Under the pieces are notes generated by a model. That model saw nothing but the letters and a program-made list of their open reading frames with translations. It was not told the DNA's origin and did not search any database. A stretch of 64,000 nucleotides of DNA from Symbiodinium natans (taxonomy: Eukaryota; Sar; Dinophyceae; Suessiales; Symbiodiniaceae), in the NCBI GenBank assembly GCA_905221605.1, contig CAJNDS010001702.1, positions 656,822-720,821 on the forward strand, read 5' to 3'. The translations under genes and the position numbers were made by a program. This document shows, piece after piece, positions 47,701 through 55,980 of the stretch (positions are counted from its first letter, which is position 1; each line of letters starts with the position of its first letter).

Positions 47701-50700
47701 CAGGCGAGCGGTCTATTGGTTGCTTACGGCTACTTCCTGGGCTTACTGTTACCTTTGGCTGTGGCCCTGCTCCCAGTGGTCGGTATCTCGGATATTTTTG
47801 GTGTAGGGGGCTTGCGGGGGGTTTAGAGGGTTTGTTTTGGGGCGGGGGGGGGGGGGTTAAGTGGGAGTTCGGCAAATTTTAGAGGGGTTTTTAGGGGGTT
47901 TAGTTTGGGGTGGGATAAGGGGAATTTTCGGGGATGTCGGTTTGCCGTACTGACGCTTAGGGGGGGCTTCTCTCGGACGTTCTTGAGCTTAGGAGGGGCT
48001 GAGGGCAACTTCGGTTGATGGTCTAGGGTCTAGAGTTCGGAGGTTAGAGGTTAGGGTTTAGGGTACGTAGTTCAGAAGTTAGGGGGTCGATCAGCTTTGA
48101 ACATTGTCGGTGCGTTCGATGTGTCTGCATTTTACTTTTTAGGGTTTGGACATAAAGCTTGAGGAGGCTTTCCAAGTTGTTTTGAGTAGGGCTTCAACAA
48201 TTATTTAACAAGGCGATTTGTCGACATCTGTTATTTGGCCTTGCTGTGCGACACCAGCTAAGGCATCGTCCATGGGCTTCGCCACTTCTTTTGCGCCAAG
48301 CATCTTGGCCATCACTTTTGCTTCTTCTGTTCAAAACAGAGCTCCAGGCTTAAACTCCTTGCAACCCCCCCCCCCCCCCCTCATCCACTTGTCAAGGGCT
48401 TGACATTGAAACAGCCCAAACAGCCCTTAAACACGTAACCGTAAAACCCTAGACCCTATAAAGCCCTCAAGCCCCAAACCAAGGCACCAGCTCTTCCAGG
48501 ACCTAAGGCACTTCCGCCTCGCGTCCGCGGAGTGTTCCGAGGAGTCTAGGGTGTTGAGGGGTTACCACATCAAGGAAATCCAATATGTAAATACCCCTAC
48601 ACATATCATATCATATATATATAGAGTAAGAAGAAGAAGAATAGTCGTAATCATAATAAGCACAAATGCATACATGGTAGCCCCTCCCCCTTTGACCTAC
48701 CATTTTCGGCATTTTTGGGCTGCTCCGGCCAGGAGGTCCACAGGCTGGTTCTGCGAGTTCTGGCTTTGGGGTTGATGGTTCAAAGATGGGTTGAGAGTTA
48801 GAGGTTTGAGGGCTTAAGGGTTTAGGGTTTAGGGTTTAGGGTTTAGGGTTCAGGGTTTAGGGAAAGCATTGGGGCTGGGAGCCCTCAGCTTTCAGACAGA
48901 GTTCAAAGTTGTTGTTCTCGCCTTTTTTTGTTCGTGTTGCGGTTAAGTGACTAGTGCAGTTGCAATTTGGCGATAGCTACTGCGACACTTGCGTGCAAGC
49001 TGCACCAGATGCGGAGTACTTGTCACCATTTTGCTCAGTTTCCTTCACCCCAATGGACCGAGCCGGCCTGGTGCGTTGACCCCCGGAGTCCCACACAACC
49101 CTGCAAGCTCAAATCCCACAATACCTTTGTAGGCAACTGGGATAGAGTCCTGCGGGCAAGTATCCTGAATTCCCTTTGTCGGGGTGGGGAGGGTCGAAGA
49201 CATTAAGCAGTCGGGTTTAGGGCTCACGTGCAACATGACCTCTGGGAAGGACAGTGATACAGAGCATACTTGGCCGCCATTCTCGCAGGAGTTTGATGCC
49301 ATCTTCGTGCATACCGCCATCCAGTCCTGGTGCTTGGGCTTCGGCTAGGTTCATGGTTGCGGCATCAAGGTTTGGCACGCGGTATGAGGTTTGCCGGGTG
49401 TTGATATGTTGAGAGCATTGTTTCCTTGGACCTCCTCCACCAGCGAAGGTACGGAAGCACCGAGGCATTTGAACAATTCGTTCAGAAGACCCTGGTGCAG
49501 GAGATCCCTCAGGTGATCATTCCACACGAATACTGCCTGCTCCCTGGCTCCATGAAAGGTTACCAAAAAGCGATGCCCTAAACCCTAAACCCTAGACCCT
49601 AAACCCTAAACCCTAAACCCGAAACCCTAAACCCGAAACCCGAAACCTAAACCCTAAACCCTAAACCCTAAACCCTAAACCCTAAACCCTAAACCCTAAA
49701 CCCTAAACCCTAAACCCTAAACCCTAAACCCTAAACCCTAAACCCTAAACCCTAAGCATAACCTTCAAGGCCTCGTCGCAGCCGAGGGTTCCCACAGCAA
49801 AGGCCCTGAATAATCGTGCACGCGCGGCCGTGAAAGCCAAAGTGGAAGGTACGTCCAGACCCCTTCGGTTGAATCAATATAGGGGCAGGAAGCATTACTT
49901 GTAGTATTCCCTTTGGGTCCCTTAAGAAATATACGATAACAACCCACCCCCCCCCCCCCCCCCCCCCCCCCAAAAACCCTATTCTCTAATTCTTCAGGCC
50001 CCTATATTCGCGGCGTTCGGGCTGGCATGTTTGTTGGTAGGATCAGACAAGCCTTCTGCAGGCTGCTTTCAACGGTCCCGATCACTGGTGCGCTAGAGGA
50101 GACGATGTCTGCCACTGGGGCCTTCTTGGCAAAGCTGTCAGCTTTGGTCGGGTAGATGAAGCTCACAGCCAAGAATCCCCAAAGGGCCATCAGGAACACA
50201 GGGTTTAGGGTTTAGGGTTTAGGGTTTAGGGTTTAGGGTTTAGGGTTTAGGATTTAGGGTTTAGGGTTTAGGGTTCAGGTGGCACTTGGTGGCGCACCTG
50301 CGTCAGCAGCTCCTTGGCTTGAGAGGAGCAGGGGATTTTTCGGACAGCTGGGGCCAACCGCCCGAAACCCAAACCCCTAAACCCCAAACCCCGAACCCAA
50401 AACTCTGAACTCTAAACTCTAAATCCTAAATCCTAAACCCTAAACCCTAAGCCCTAAACCCTAAACCCTAAACAGACTTACGTGCGTGACATGAGAATCG
50501 GGTGAGCAAATCCCTTGTCACAATTTCAAGCGAGGCTAGGTAGGCATGCGGGGGGGGGGGGGGGGGGGGTTTAGATAAGAGTGTAAGCAATCAAGAGGGT
50601 GGAGGGTGGAGGGTGGAGGGTGGAGGGTGGAGGGTGGAGGGTGGAGGGTGGAGGGTGGAGGGTGGAGGGTGGAGTGGAAGTGGTTGCGCGGTGTGTCTAA

Positions 50701-51637
50701 TCCATATTTTGCCCCGATATCCAGGCTGGCTTTCTTCGTGGTCAATCATACATTAACAAAATTAGAAAAGGACATAAATAACTATCTCAGTGTCATTCTA
50801 TGATCTACAGCTAACATGAACCGATGATACGTAGAATAGAATAGTCAGGTCCTGTCGTCTTTCGTGGGCCACGTCTTTGGCGTGTCCTTGTGCTGGATCC
50901 TCGTCTCATTGAAGCTGCTCTACTACTTATGCGACCGGTTTGCGATGCCATACAAGCCGGGCCTCTTCAACTACGTGCAGCTCTTCTGCAGACACTGCCC
51001 CCAGTTGCAGCAAAATCAGGACCCCCGAACAGGCCCCGACTGCTTGTCGAGGTTTCGGCCTAAACTCTCTTCAGCTCGTTCTTGCCCCGTGCTGCGCGAG
51101 GGCACAAGCTTTCACCCAATTCAGACCTTCGCTCAGTAGCCAAACCTCTGGGTTCTCGGCCTTTTTGGGAGAATGTGAGGTCATCTCCGCCCATCCCCCC
51201 ATCCCCACAAAGCCCTAAGCCCTGAACCCAAGCACCAAAAGGGAAGGGGGATCCCCCCCCCTCTCTCCGCAAGAAAAGGACCTTAAGGTATATAGCAATC
51301 CATGAAAGAAGCTTAGGGTCAGAAGCTCATCTGCCATGAGCCTGCATCAGGAATCCGAAGGTCCGGAAGCAACCTATATTCTCAAGCCGAAATCCAGGAG
51401 TAAGAGGTATCCCAAAGCTCTCCAAGACCGAAATCCTCTTCAAAGAGGCAGACTGTTGCCGTCTACGCGGCGGTTTGCCTCTTCTTCCTTGCAGGGGCGG
51501 TGGTTGGTGAGGTCGCGTACCGACGCTTAGCCGCACGGGGTGTGGGTTCCGCACACAGGGCTCGCGTGGACCAGCAAGCATGCGCCCTAAAGACCTTGAG
51601 CAGAGCTAAGGCAAACGTAAAGGGTTTGGAACCCTAA
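37331..51637 (+). CDS. Gene 2: dinoflagellate-type multi-pass membrane protein with DIFISHTWR motif
   Basis: Seventeen exons on the + strand rebuild a protein with a soluble N-terminus, a TIR-like DIFISHTWR motif and hydrophobic helices (LLVSSGWRFALLSWMVAVAS; PLAPWMLIGACLGHVAGFL). These are followed by CFVDA, then RGIYGIGGFL, LRVLWTPPYLSR, WCIFELAAYRKANPTGRISM, a WYGSTEAF segment, and C-terminal membrane helices (VFGVSLCWILVSLKLLYY; VYAAVCLFFLAGAVVGEVAY). From memory this order is typical of a large, functionally uncharacterised dinoflagellate family; I know no proven role. TIR-like folds can signal or cleave NAD, but the catalytic Glu cannot be placed here, so no activity is claimed. Donors are GC (7), GA (3), GT (3) and one ambiguous. 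A small exon expected between 43763 and 45148 (CxHQTD-like) is missing, as are the true start and stop. Confidence 0.82.
37431..37541. mobile_element. Inverted-repeat element family C
   Basis: TTGGTAGGCCAGTGGTACCC to GCTGGACTACCTAGG. Second copy around the same exon, starting 17 nt after its donor. Confidence 0.9.
37976..38032 (+). CDS. Gene 2 exon: HLQKGESFEVDQERLKGPL
   Basis: Nineteen codons, hydrophilic. Acceptor CCCAG|C is used for phase 0; an alternative acceptor GAG|G at 37964 would add ISQ but shift the phase. GA donor (TTA|GACTCC) joins in phase with the next exon. Confidence 0.6.
38918..38991. mobile_element. Family C element, 5' truncated
   Basis: Retains GGTTCCCTATAAAGTAACC and ends TGGGCTACCAAG. 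Confidence 0.8.
39610..39761. mobile_element. Inverted-repeat element family I
   Basis: CCTGGTTC-TTAGTAAGGGAT at the left, CCCTACGAAGAGCCAGG at the right, with a (TA)n core. A related end (CCTGGTTCTTCGTAGGG) begins at 18234. Confidence 0.82.
39792..39877 (+). CDS. Gene 2 exon: TIR-like motif (SLDIFISHTWR)
   Basis: Acceptor TGCAG|G. Reads DWQRLQRMSGPVKSLDIFIS then HTW. The join to the next exon needs AG|CC, or GC with a GA acceptor shifted by one base, so the precise donor is ambiguous; the flanks share GAG. TTTAGGG-type repeats follow, CCCTCAA/CCCTAAA repeats end the intron. Confidence 0.85.
40181..40280. mobile_element. Inverted-repeat element family A
   Basis: 100 bp, TTGGGATGCTCCCCCTTAAT at the left and the inverse AGGGGGGAACATCCCAA at the right, with an internal AGTCCTTAGTCGGGATT hairpin. 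Confidence 0.9.
40862..41038. repeat. CCCTAAA array changing to a CCCTCAA array
   Basis: About ten CCCTAAA heptamers, then about sixteen almost identical CCCTCAA heptamers, ending 11 nt before the exon at 41049. Confidence 0.95.
41049..41127 (+). CDS. Gene 2 exon: first membrane helix (LLVSSGWRFALLSWMV)
   Basis: Acceptor GCGAG|G, donor GTG|GCGGGT. Reads KTGGLPKMLALLVSSGWRFA then LLSWMV, the segment that follows SHTWR in this family. Confidence 0.87.
41378..41413 (+). CDS. Gene 2 micro-exon: AVASLTMAHLGS
   Basis: A 36-nt exon (acceptor TACAG|G, donor TCT|GCATAG) continuing the hydrophobic helix. TTTAGGG-type repeats start about 7 nt into the next intron. Confidence 0.78.
41735..41773. repeat. 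39-bp near-perfect hairpin
   Basis: CCTCTAGGATCCCCTGTCA and its inverse TGACAGGGGATTCTAGAGG share a one-base loop and one mismatch. Not followed by a T-run, and in an intron, so not called a terminator. Confidence 0.8.
42355..42500. repeat. CCCTAAG array changing to CCCTAAA
   Basis: About thirteen CCCTAAG units followed by CCCTAAA units. Confidence 0.95.
42782..42846 (+). CDS. Gene 2 exon: second membrane helix (APWMLIGACLGHVAGF)
   Basis: A 65-nt exon (acceptor CCCAG|G, donor TTCCT|GCCCGG), strongly hydrophobic. The acceptor is the last base of a CCCTAAA repeat run, so the repeat itself ends the intron. Confidence 0.85.
43693..43763 (+). CDS. Gene 2 exon: HSGDICFVDA
   Basis: A 71-nt exon (acceptor TAAG|G, donor GCTT|GCCAAA). 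It reads SAPYFPLACTGACHSGDICF then VDA, matching the family's 'CFLD' strand before its HQTD motif, which must lie in a missed micro-exon. Confidence 0.8.
44675..44772. repeat. (TA)n-rich microsatellite
   Basis: TATATA runs with TGTGTG and CATATG interruptions. Confidence 0.92.
45148..45245 (+). CDS. Gene 2 exon: RGIYGIGGFL ... LWTPPYLSR
   Basis: A 98-nt exon (acceptor CTCAG|G, GA donor TCGAG|GATGCG). Reads SQLKQRGIYGIGGFLKCAKE then LRVLWTPPYLSR, the best conserved block of the family. Confidence 0.95.
45785..45930. repeat. TTTAGGG array with a TGTAGGG block
   Basis: Ends in seven consecutive TGTAGGG units. Confidence 0.95.
46016..46119. mobile_element. Inverted-repeat element family B
   Basis: GGGGGTCGGAGGAAATTACA at the left, ATCTAGGCCCTCTATAT at the right. 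Confidence 0.8.
46592..46670 (+). CDS. Gene 2 exon: WCIFELAAYRKANPTGRISM
   Basis: A 79-nt exon (acceptor TTAG|G, donor CAT|GCAATC). It completes SR|WCIFELAAYRKANP in phase 2 through the GA-AG intron 45246-46591. Confidence 0.95.
47009..47300. repeat. CCCTAAA array, 290 bp
   Basis: About 41 heptamers, the longest telomere-type tract here, ending 16 nt before the exon at 47316. Confidence 0.97.
47316..47378 (+). CDS. Gene 2 exon: IFIEHSVHLVAMALWGHLDL
   Basis: Twenty-one codons. Acceptor CTGAG|A is the main exception to the AG|G rule. A 290-bp CCCTAAA array ends about 15 nt upstream. GC donor at 47379 is one of two options. Confidence 0.72.
48500..48541 (+). CDS. Gene 2 exon: DLRHFRLASAECSE
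   Basis: Acceptor TCCAG|G. Reads DLRHFRLASAECSE, matching the family's 'LRxFxxxxAECS' segment. Donor either GA at 48542 or GT at 48551; the GA choice fits the next micro-exon. Confidence 0.75.
49250..49272 (+). CDS. Gene 2 micro-exon: DSDTEHTW
   Basis: A 23-nt exon (acceptor GAAG|G, GC donor) that supplies the Trp before YGSTEAF by phase. Called mainly on phase and spacing. Confidence 0.5.
49449..49558 (+). CDS. Gene 2 exon: YGSTEAFEQFVQKTLVQEI
   Basis: A 110-nt exon (acceptor CGAAG|G, GT donor AAAG|GTTACC). Reads YGSTEAFEQFVQKTLVQEIP, family signature W-Y-G-S followed by an amphipathic helix. Confidence 0.9.
49576..49756. repeat. CCCTAAA array after a gene 2 exon
   Basis: About 25 heptamers with CCCGAAA variants, starting 18 nt after the exon that ends at 49558. 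Confidence 0.96.
49879..50007. mobile_element. Inverted-repeat element family B with a poly-C insertion
   Basis: ATATAGGGGCAGGAAGCATT at the left, TTCAGGCCCCTATAT at the right, with a run of about 26 C inside. It ends 33 nt before the gene 2 exon at 50041. Confidence 0.85.
50041..50146 (+). CDS. Gene 2 exon: IRQAFCRLLSTVPITGALEE
   Basis: Acceptor GGTAG|G, GT donor (TTG|GTCGGG). It joins in phase 0 to VLSSFVGHVF. The opposite strand is also open (a methionine-initiated ORF ending at 50002). The + frame is preferred because of the splice fit. The phase at its 5' side does not match 49558, so one micro-exon may be missing. Confidence 0.55.
50594..50675. repeat. (GGAGGGT)n heptamer array
   Basis: About eleven units; period 7 like the telomere repeat but a different sequence. 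Confidence 0.96.
50849..50955 (+). CDS. Gene 2 exon: membrane helix VFGVSLCWILVSLKLLYY
   Basis: Acceptor GTCAG|G, phase 0. Strongly hydrophobic, then LCDRFAMPYK. The frame stays open to 51136; a GC donor at 50956 after MPYK would join the next exon in phase 2, which I prefer. Confidence 0.72.
51448..51637 (+). CDS. Gene 2 exon, possibly the last: VYAAVCLFFLAGAVVGEVAY
   Basis: Acceptor AGAG|G. Reads QTVAVYAAVCLFFLAGAVVG then EVAYRRLAARG, a membrane helix with a basic flank. The frame runs to a TAA at 51635-51637 inside a CCCTAAA repeat. A GC donor at 51530 is possible, so the shown end is the ORF limit rather than a proven terminus. Confidence 0.6.
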
Positions 51638-52646
51638 ACCCTAAACTCTAAACCCTAAACCCTAAACCCTAAACCCTAAACCCTAAACCCTAAACCCTAA
51701 ACCCTAAACCCTAAACCCTAAACCCGAAACCTCCTGAGGACACACGTTGTGGACCTCATGTCTCTTTGCGATTTTCTCCTCGGTGGCTTGCGCCATTTCT
51801 TATAGCCGCCCGGTCGCAGTTTAGGATGTAGGGTTGGGGTTTGGCGTTTAGGGTGTAGGGTTTAGGTTTTAGGGTTTAGAGTTTAGGGTTTAGGGTTTAG
51901 GGTTGAGAGTTTCGGGCTTAGGGATGCCAGGGTGTATGGTTTCGATTCGGGTTTAGTAGACATTTTGGTTTAGGGCTCCTTTCTTTCCCTTTAAGTGGAA
52001 CATACTCAGAAAAATCTCTCAAAGGTTTTTTTTTTTTACCACAACTCAGGTCAGTGGCTGCAGCACTCTATCATTAGATTGCTGTGTTGGCCAGCCTGGT
52101 GTCGCAAGACGTTTATGCTGGCCCGCCCCTGAACCTGGCACAGCAGCTAGGAAGCCCAGTGATAGCCCTTTGCCCTTATCGGGTTCTGTGCTCTTTTTGG
52201 TAGACATGAGGGTACCCGTGTTAGTCTTATCATTACTTAGGTCTTTAGGCTACCTAGCCAACACTTTTCGCAAATCATGGCATGTGCTATCTGCGCTGCC
52301 AAGCAGGGCCTGTCTTCTTCGTGCCCCCAGTCTTTGCAGGTTCTTGAGAAGCAAGTCAGGATCTAAGAGCTTTTCGACAAAGTTCAGTAGACAGCCCAGA
52401 AGCAGTTTCACAAATGCGAAGAACGGAAGGTTCTGAGCCTGGGATGAGGTCGCCAGGCCTCAAAACCAGGGGCTCAGAGAGAGCATTTACTCATGACGTG
52501 TAACTGCATACCCCTAAACTCCAGACCCTAAAACCTATATACCATAGCCCCCTAAACCCTAAACCCTAAACCCTATACCCTATACCCTATACCCTCAACC
52601 CTAAACCCTATTATCCACAAAGCCTAACAAAGCCTAACTGAGCCTC

Positions 52647-52841
52647 GTGGTTGCAGCTCAATGCCTTGTCTCGTCTCGGATTTGCAACTCATTGCCTTGG
52701 TCTCGCCTTGGGCGAGATGACGAGTTGACAGCGATCTGGGCAATATTGGGTGTGCACCCATCACAGGATGAACAGTTCGAAGAACTGGTTTATGCATGTT
52801 TTTTTCTTAGATCGGTATACCGCTTCCGCTATTGCAGATAA
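52647..52841 (+). CDS. Weak ORF candidate (DDELTAIWAILGVHPSQDEQ)
   Basis: A 64-codon frame with coding-like composition (LTAIWAILGVHPSQDEQFEE; LVYACFFLRSVYRF). No repeats inside and no recognised family. It might be an exon downstream of gene 2. Confidence 0.25.
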   Translation: MVAAQCLVSSRICNSLPWSRLGRDDELTAIWAILGVHPSQDEQFEELVYACFFLRSVYRFRYCR

Positions 52842-53862
52842 AAATGGCCGTTGTCAGGACAAGTTTCGCTTGCCAAGAGTTCAGAGTTCAGGGTTCAAGG
52901 GAGAATCCAGCAAATCCAGATTCCCGGCTTCCTGAATCCTGATCCTTGGATGAAGATGCCTGCGGCCACCCATCGATTCTGGGGTGCAGGAGGTTTTTGC
53001 AGAACTTGCCTGTAAACCACGAAAACCCCTAAACCCTAAACCCTAAACCCTAAACCCTAAACCCTAAACCCTAAACCCTAAACCCTAAACCCTAAACCCT
53101 AAACCCTAAACCCTAAACCCTAAACCCTAAACCCCAACGTAGTGCTGCCGACTGGGGCTCTCAGGGAGACTCATCCCGGGACCGGAACTCGATCCCCTAA
53201 ATCCACACCGGTGGGTTTAGGGTTTAGGATCTGGCGCTTGGACGGTTACGCTAAACGCTGAAACCCCCCAAAAACCCAAAGTTCGGGTTGAGAGGAGCCC
53301 TTCCTTTTCCTTCTGTCTTTTATTCTTAGGTCCCTCAGGTTAAGCTCATAGGAAGTCGAGGTCGTCTTCGTTGTCTTCGGGCTTCGTGGCTCTTTACGGT
53401 TTTGATGCTAGGAACCCATTTACGGCCCATGTCTAGACCTTTAGGGATTTAAGGGTTTGGGCGTTTCAGGACTTCGGGTTTAGGATTTTTGGCGAAGCTT
53501 CCGTAACACATCTGACGCGCCCAGGCCGTGTGCAAGTCGCGTCTGGGGGCGGGCACTCATCTAAGGCCCGGCAAGCCGAAGACTCGGGTTTGGGGGTTCA
53601 GTGTTCAGGATGCCACGGTTGAAGGTTGCGACGTGGAGCTTTTGGCCTGTGTGTCTGTGTGTCCCGGGCTTCTTCATTCCGAGCTCTTTGAGGGCCCTCT
53701 ACGTCGAGGATCTTGGGGACCCCGAACTCGTGCGTGAGTAAACGGTGTAGGCAAAGACACCTGATACCCCGTGCTGTTGCCGTGCTGGTTCCACCAGTGA
53801 TTCAACAGTACCTAAGCCTGATAAACACTTTCTCTAAACCCTAAACGTTGCTGCTGTCATGC

Positions 53863-54281
53863 TGGGGTGTCCAGTATGCACATCAGGCCCCCCAAACAAG
53901 ACTTCCAAGAAGAGAAGTAGATGACGGGGCAAACAAAGACCATTGAATGGTTACCAAAGATTTTTAATTGTAAACTCCCAGAAATGATGGAAATGATCCC
54001 AAATGCCGGAATCATGAAGATGTAAACTTCTGGATGTCCAAAAACCCAAACTGAATGTTGATAGATTGTAGAGATTGTAGAGTCTCCTCCAGCTAAAGGA
54101 TCAAAGAAAAGTGTATGAATATCACCCACTATTAAAAGAAGTGTGCCAGATAAGATTGGTAATGTTAATGAAAGCATGAAAGCTGATGTCAAGAAAGCTC
54201 AAAGAAAAATAGGATAGTCTGTAATGTCAGCTAACGACCTCATTGTTGTCCAAAAGTTAAGAGATCCAAATGGGAACTGAC
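53863..54281 (-). pseudogene. cox1: Fragment of mitochondrial cytochrome c oxidase subunit 1
   Basis: The - strand reads SLNFWTTMRSLADITDYPIF then L-stop-AFLTSAFMLSLTLPIL, then FFDPLAGGD, WVFGHPEVYI (with the copper/heme-region HPEVY motif) and IPAFGIIS, all diagnostic of cox1. It lacks both ends of the roughly 500-residue protein. A TGA (54199-54201) sits where cox1 has Trp, and after NHSMVF the reading frame shifts: SLLGSLVW is found in another frame. The fragment is AT-rich relative to its surroundings. Most likely a nuclear copy of mitochondrial DNA; dinoflagellate mitochondrial RNAs undergo A-to-G editing, which would turn TGA into TGG. Confidence 0.93.
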
Positions 54282-54668
54282 AGACGTCGGCTAGCTCTCC
54301 TTTGGGGCTTCCTTGACCTCTAAACCCTAACATCCCCTCGCGCAAACCACTAAAACCCCAAAGCCCCCAAACCCCAAATTTCACGCCCCAGCTCTACACC
54401 CTAAAGCCCCTGAATTTGGGGCTTATGAAGTTCAGGGTGGGATTCAGGGCTTGAGGTTTTATGGCGTTTCAGGTCGACGACAAGCTGTCGTTTGTTGCCT
54501 CAGAGGTCAAATGAAATCGTTTACTGGAACATGGCATTTCTAGCCGGCACCATTGAATCTTCAGGCAGGGCCGTTGCTGATGCAAACCTCCTTGTAAGAC
54601 CACATGGACAAGCCAAACAAAGCGAACGTCAGATCAGGGCGAGCATCTTGTCGTGTAAAATTCATCCT

Positions 54669-54996
54669 AATCCCTAAGCCCTAAACCCTAAACCCTAAAC
54701 CCTAAACCCTAAACCCTAAACCCTAAACCCTAAGCCCTAAGCCCTAAACCCTAAGCCCTAAGCCCTAGGGGAGGGCGGGTCCGGCGAGGCGATGAAGATG
54801 CACCCCGGGCTGGAGGTACCAAGGGTCCATTTCTGACGGAAGCTTTAAGTTGCCACAGGGGTTAGGGTTTAGGGTTTAGGGTTTAGGGTTTAGGATTTAG
54901 GGTTTAGGGTTTAGGGTTTAGGGTTTAGGGTTTAGGGTTTAGGGTTCAGGGTTTAGGGTTTAGGGTTTAGGGTTTTAGGATTTAGGGTTTAGCCCT
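54669..54996. repeat. CCCTAAA cluster facing a TTTAGGG cluster
   Basis: CCCTAAA/CCCTAAG at 54669-54767 and TTTAGGG at 54861-54993 enclose a non-repetitive 90-bp island, 54768-54860, that reads GSGEAMKMHPGLEVP. The island has the setting of an exon, but no family is recognised. Confidence 0.85.
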
Positions 54997-55370
54997 GATA
55001 TTGATGGCAGAATACCTTGGTACCTGGAAACCCTGAGAGGGGGCCAGGACTCGAGGCTCAGGGTGTAGCTCATTAGGGGGCCCCAACACTCCCATGGGTC
55101 TGACATAGGGTGGAGGTGTAAGATTTTCGAGTAGTGTGCAGACTCCCAAGTACTGCGACGGTGGCACATCGTCAGTTCCCTAGACATCGTCCCTTTTCTG
55201 GGCACCACCAAGAGACCGGTATAGGGAACCGACCACATGTCTTATGTTTTTCTGCGCATATGGGTATGCCGCAACTCCGATTCACATGGATTCAGGAGTG
55301 GGCCGCTCGGCCAGCAAACATGGCAGAGTTTAGGGTGTAAATCCTGAACCCCAAAACCCTAATCGATGTT

Positions 55371-55575
55371 TCCCAAAATACGGGTACCCCAACTATTTCC
55401 CAAAGTTTAAATCTTCTTACTTGTATAGGAAACACACCAAAAAAGTACCCCTATTTTCGCAAACCCCCAGCTCCCAAATAATTTAGGGTCGAAAAAATAC
55501 GAATAGTATTCCCCTATGGCCCCTACATAGTTGTACCATCTTCACCCCCGAAACCCTGTTCTAATCAGTAAGGAA
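55371..55575. mobile_element. Degenerate family B element, long variant
   Basis: Shares GTATAGGAAACACACCAAAA and ATTTTCGCAA...CCCAAATAATTTAGGGTCG with 24570-24748, including ACTTGTATAGG, but its ends are eroded. Confidence 0.75.
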
Positions 55576-55670
55576 ACCCTAAACCCTAAACCCTCAACCC
55601 CTACACCCTACACCCTACACCCTAAACCCTAAACCCTGAACCCTGAACCCTGAACCCGAAACCCGAAACT

Positions 55671-55868
55671 CTAATCCCTAATCCCTAATCCCTAATCCCT
55701 AATCCCTAATCCCTAATCCCTAATCCCTAAACCCCAATCCCTAATCCCTAATCCCTAATCCCTAATCCCTAATCCCTAATCCCTAATCCCTAATCCCTAA
55801 TCCCTAATCCCTAATCCCTAATCCCTAATCCCTAATCCCTAATCCCTAATCCCTAATCCCTAATCCCT
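55671..55868. repeat. (CCCTAAT)n array
   Basis: About 28 copies of CCCTAAT with one CCCTAAA/CCCCAAT interruption; a variant heptamer homogenised over 190 bp. Confidence 0.97.
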
Positions 55869-55913
55869 GCCCTAAACCCTAACCCCCATAGTAGTCGGGG
55901 TTTGGACACTCAG

Positions 55914-55980
55914 CTGGCAGACGAGAGGCCTGCCGAGCAGGCGACCTGGCAACGCTGCGGGCTGCACTGGCCGATGGAAG
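55914..55980 (+). CDS. Gene 3 candidate exon: ankyrin-like ACRAGDLATLRAALADG
   Basis: Acceptor CTCAG|C, donor GGAAG|GCGCGG. Reads GRREACRAGDLATLRAALAD, typical of ankyrin helices 1-2. A CCCTAAT array ends about 50 nt upstream. Confidence 0.55.

Noticed and set aside
50002-50199. Minus-strand ORF starting MFLMALWGFLAVSF, signal-peptide-like
   Set aside because: The + strand reading of the same DNA joins in phase to the next gene 2 exon, so the - strand frame is probably a shadow.
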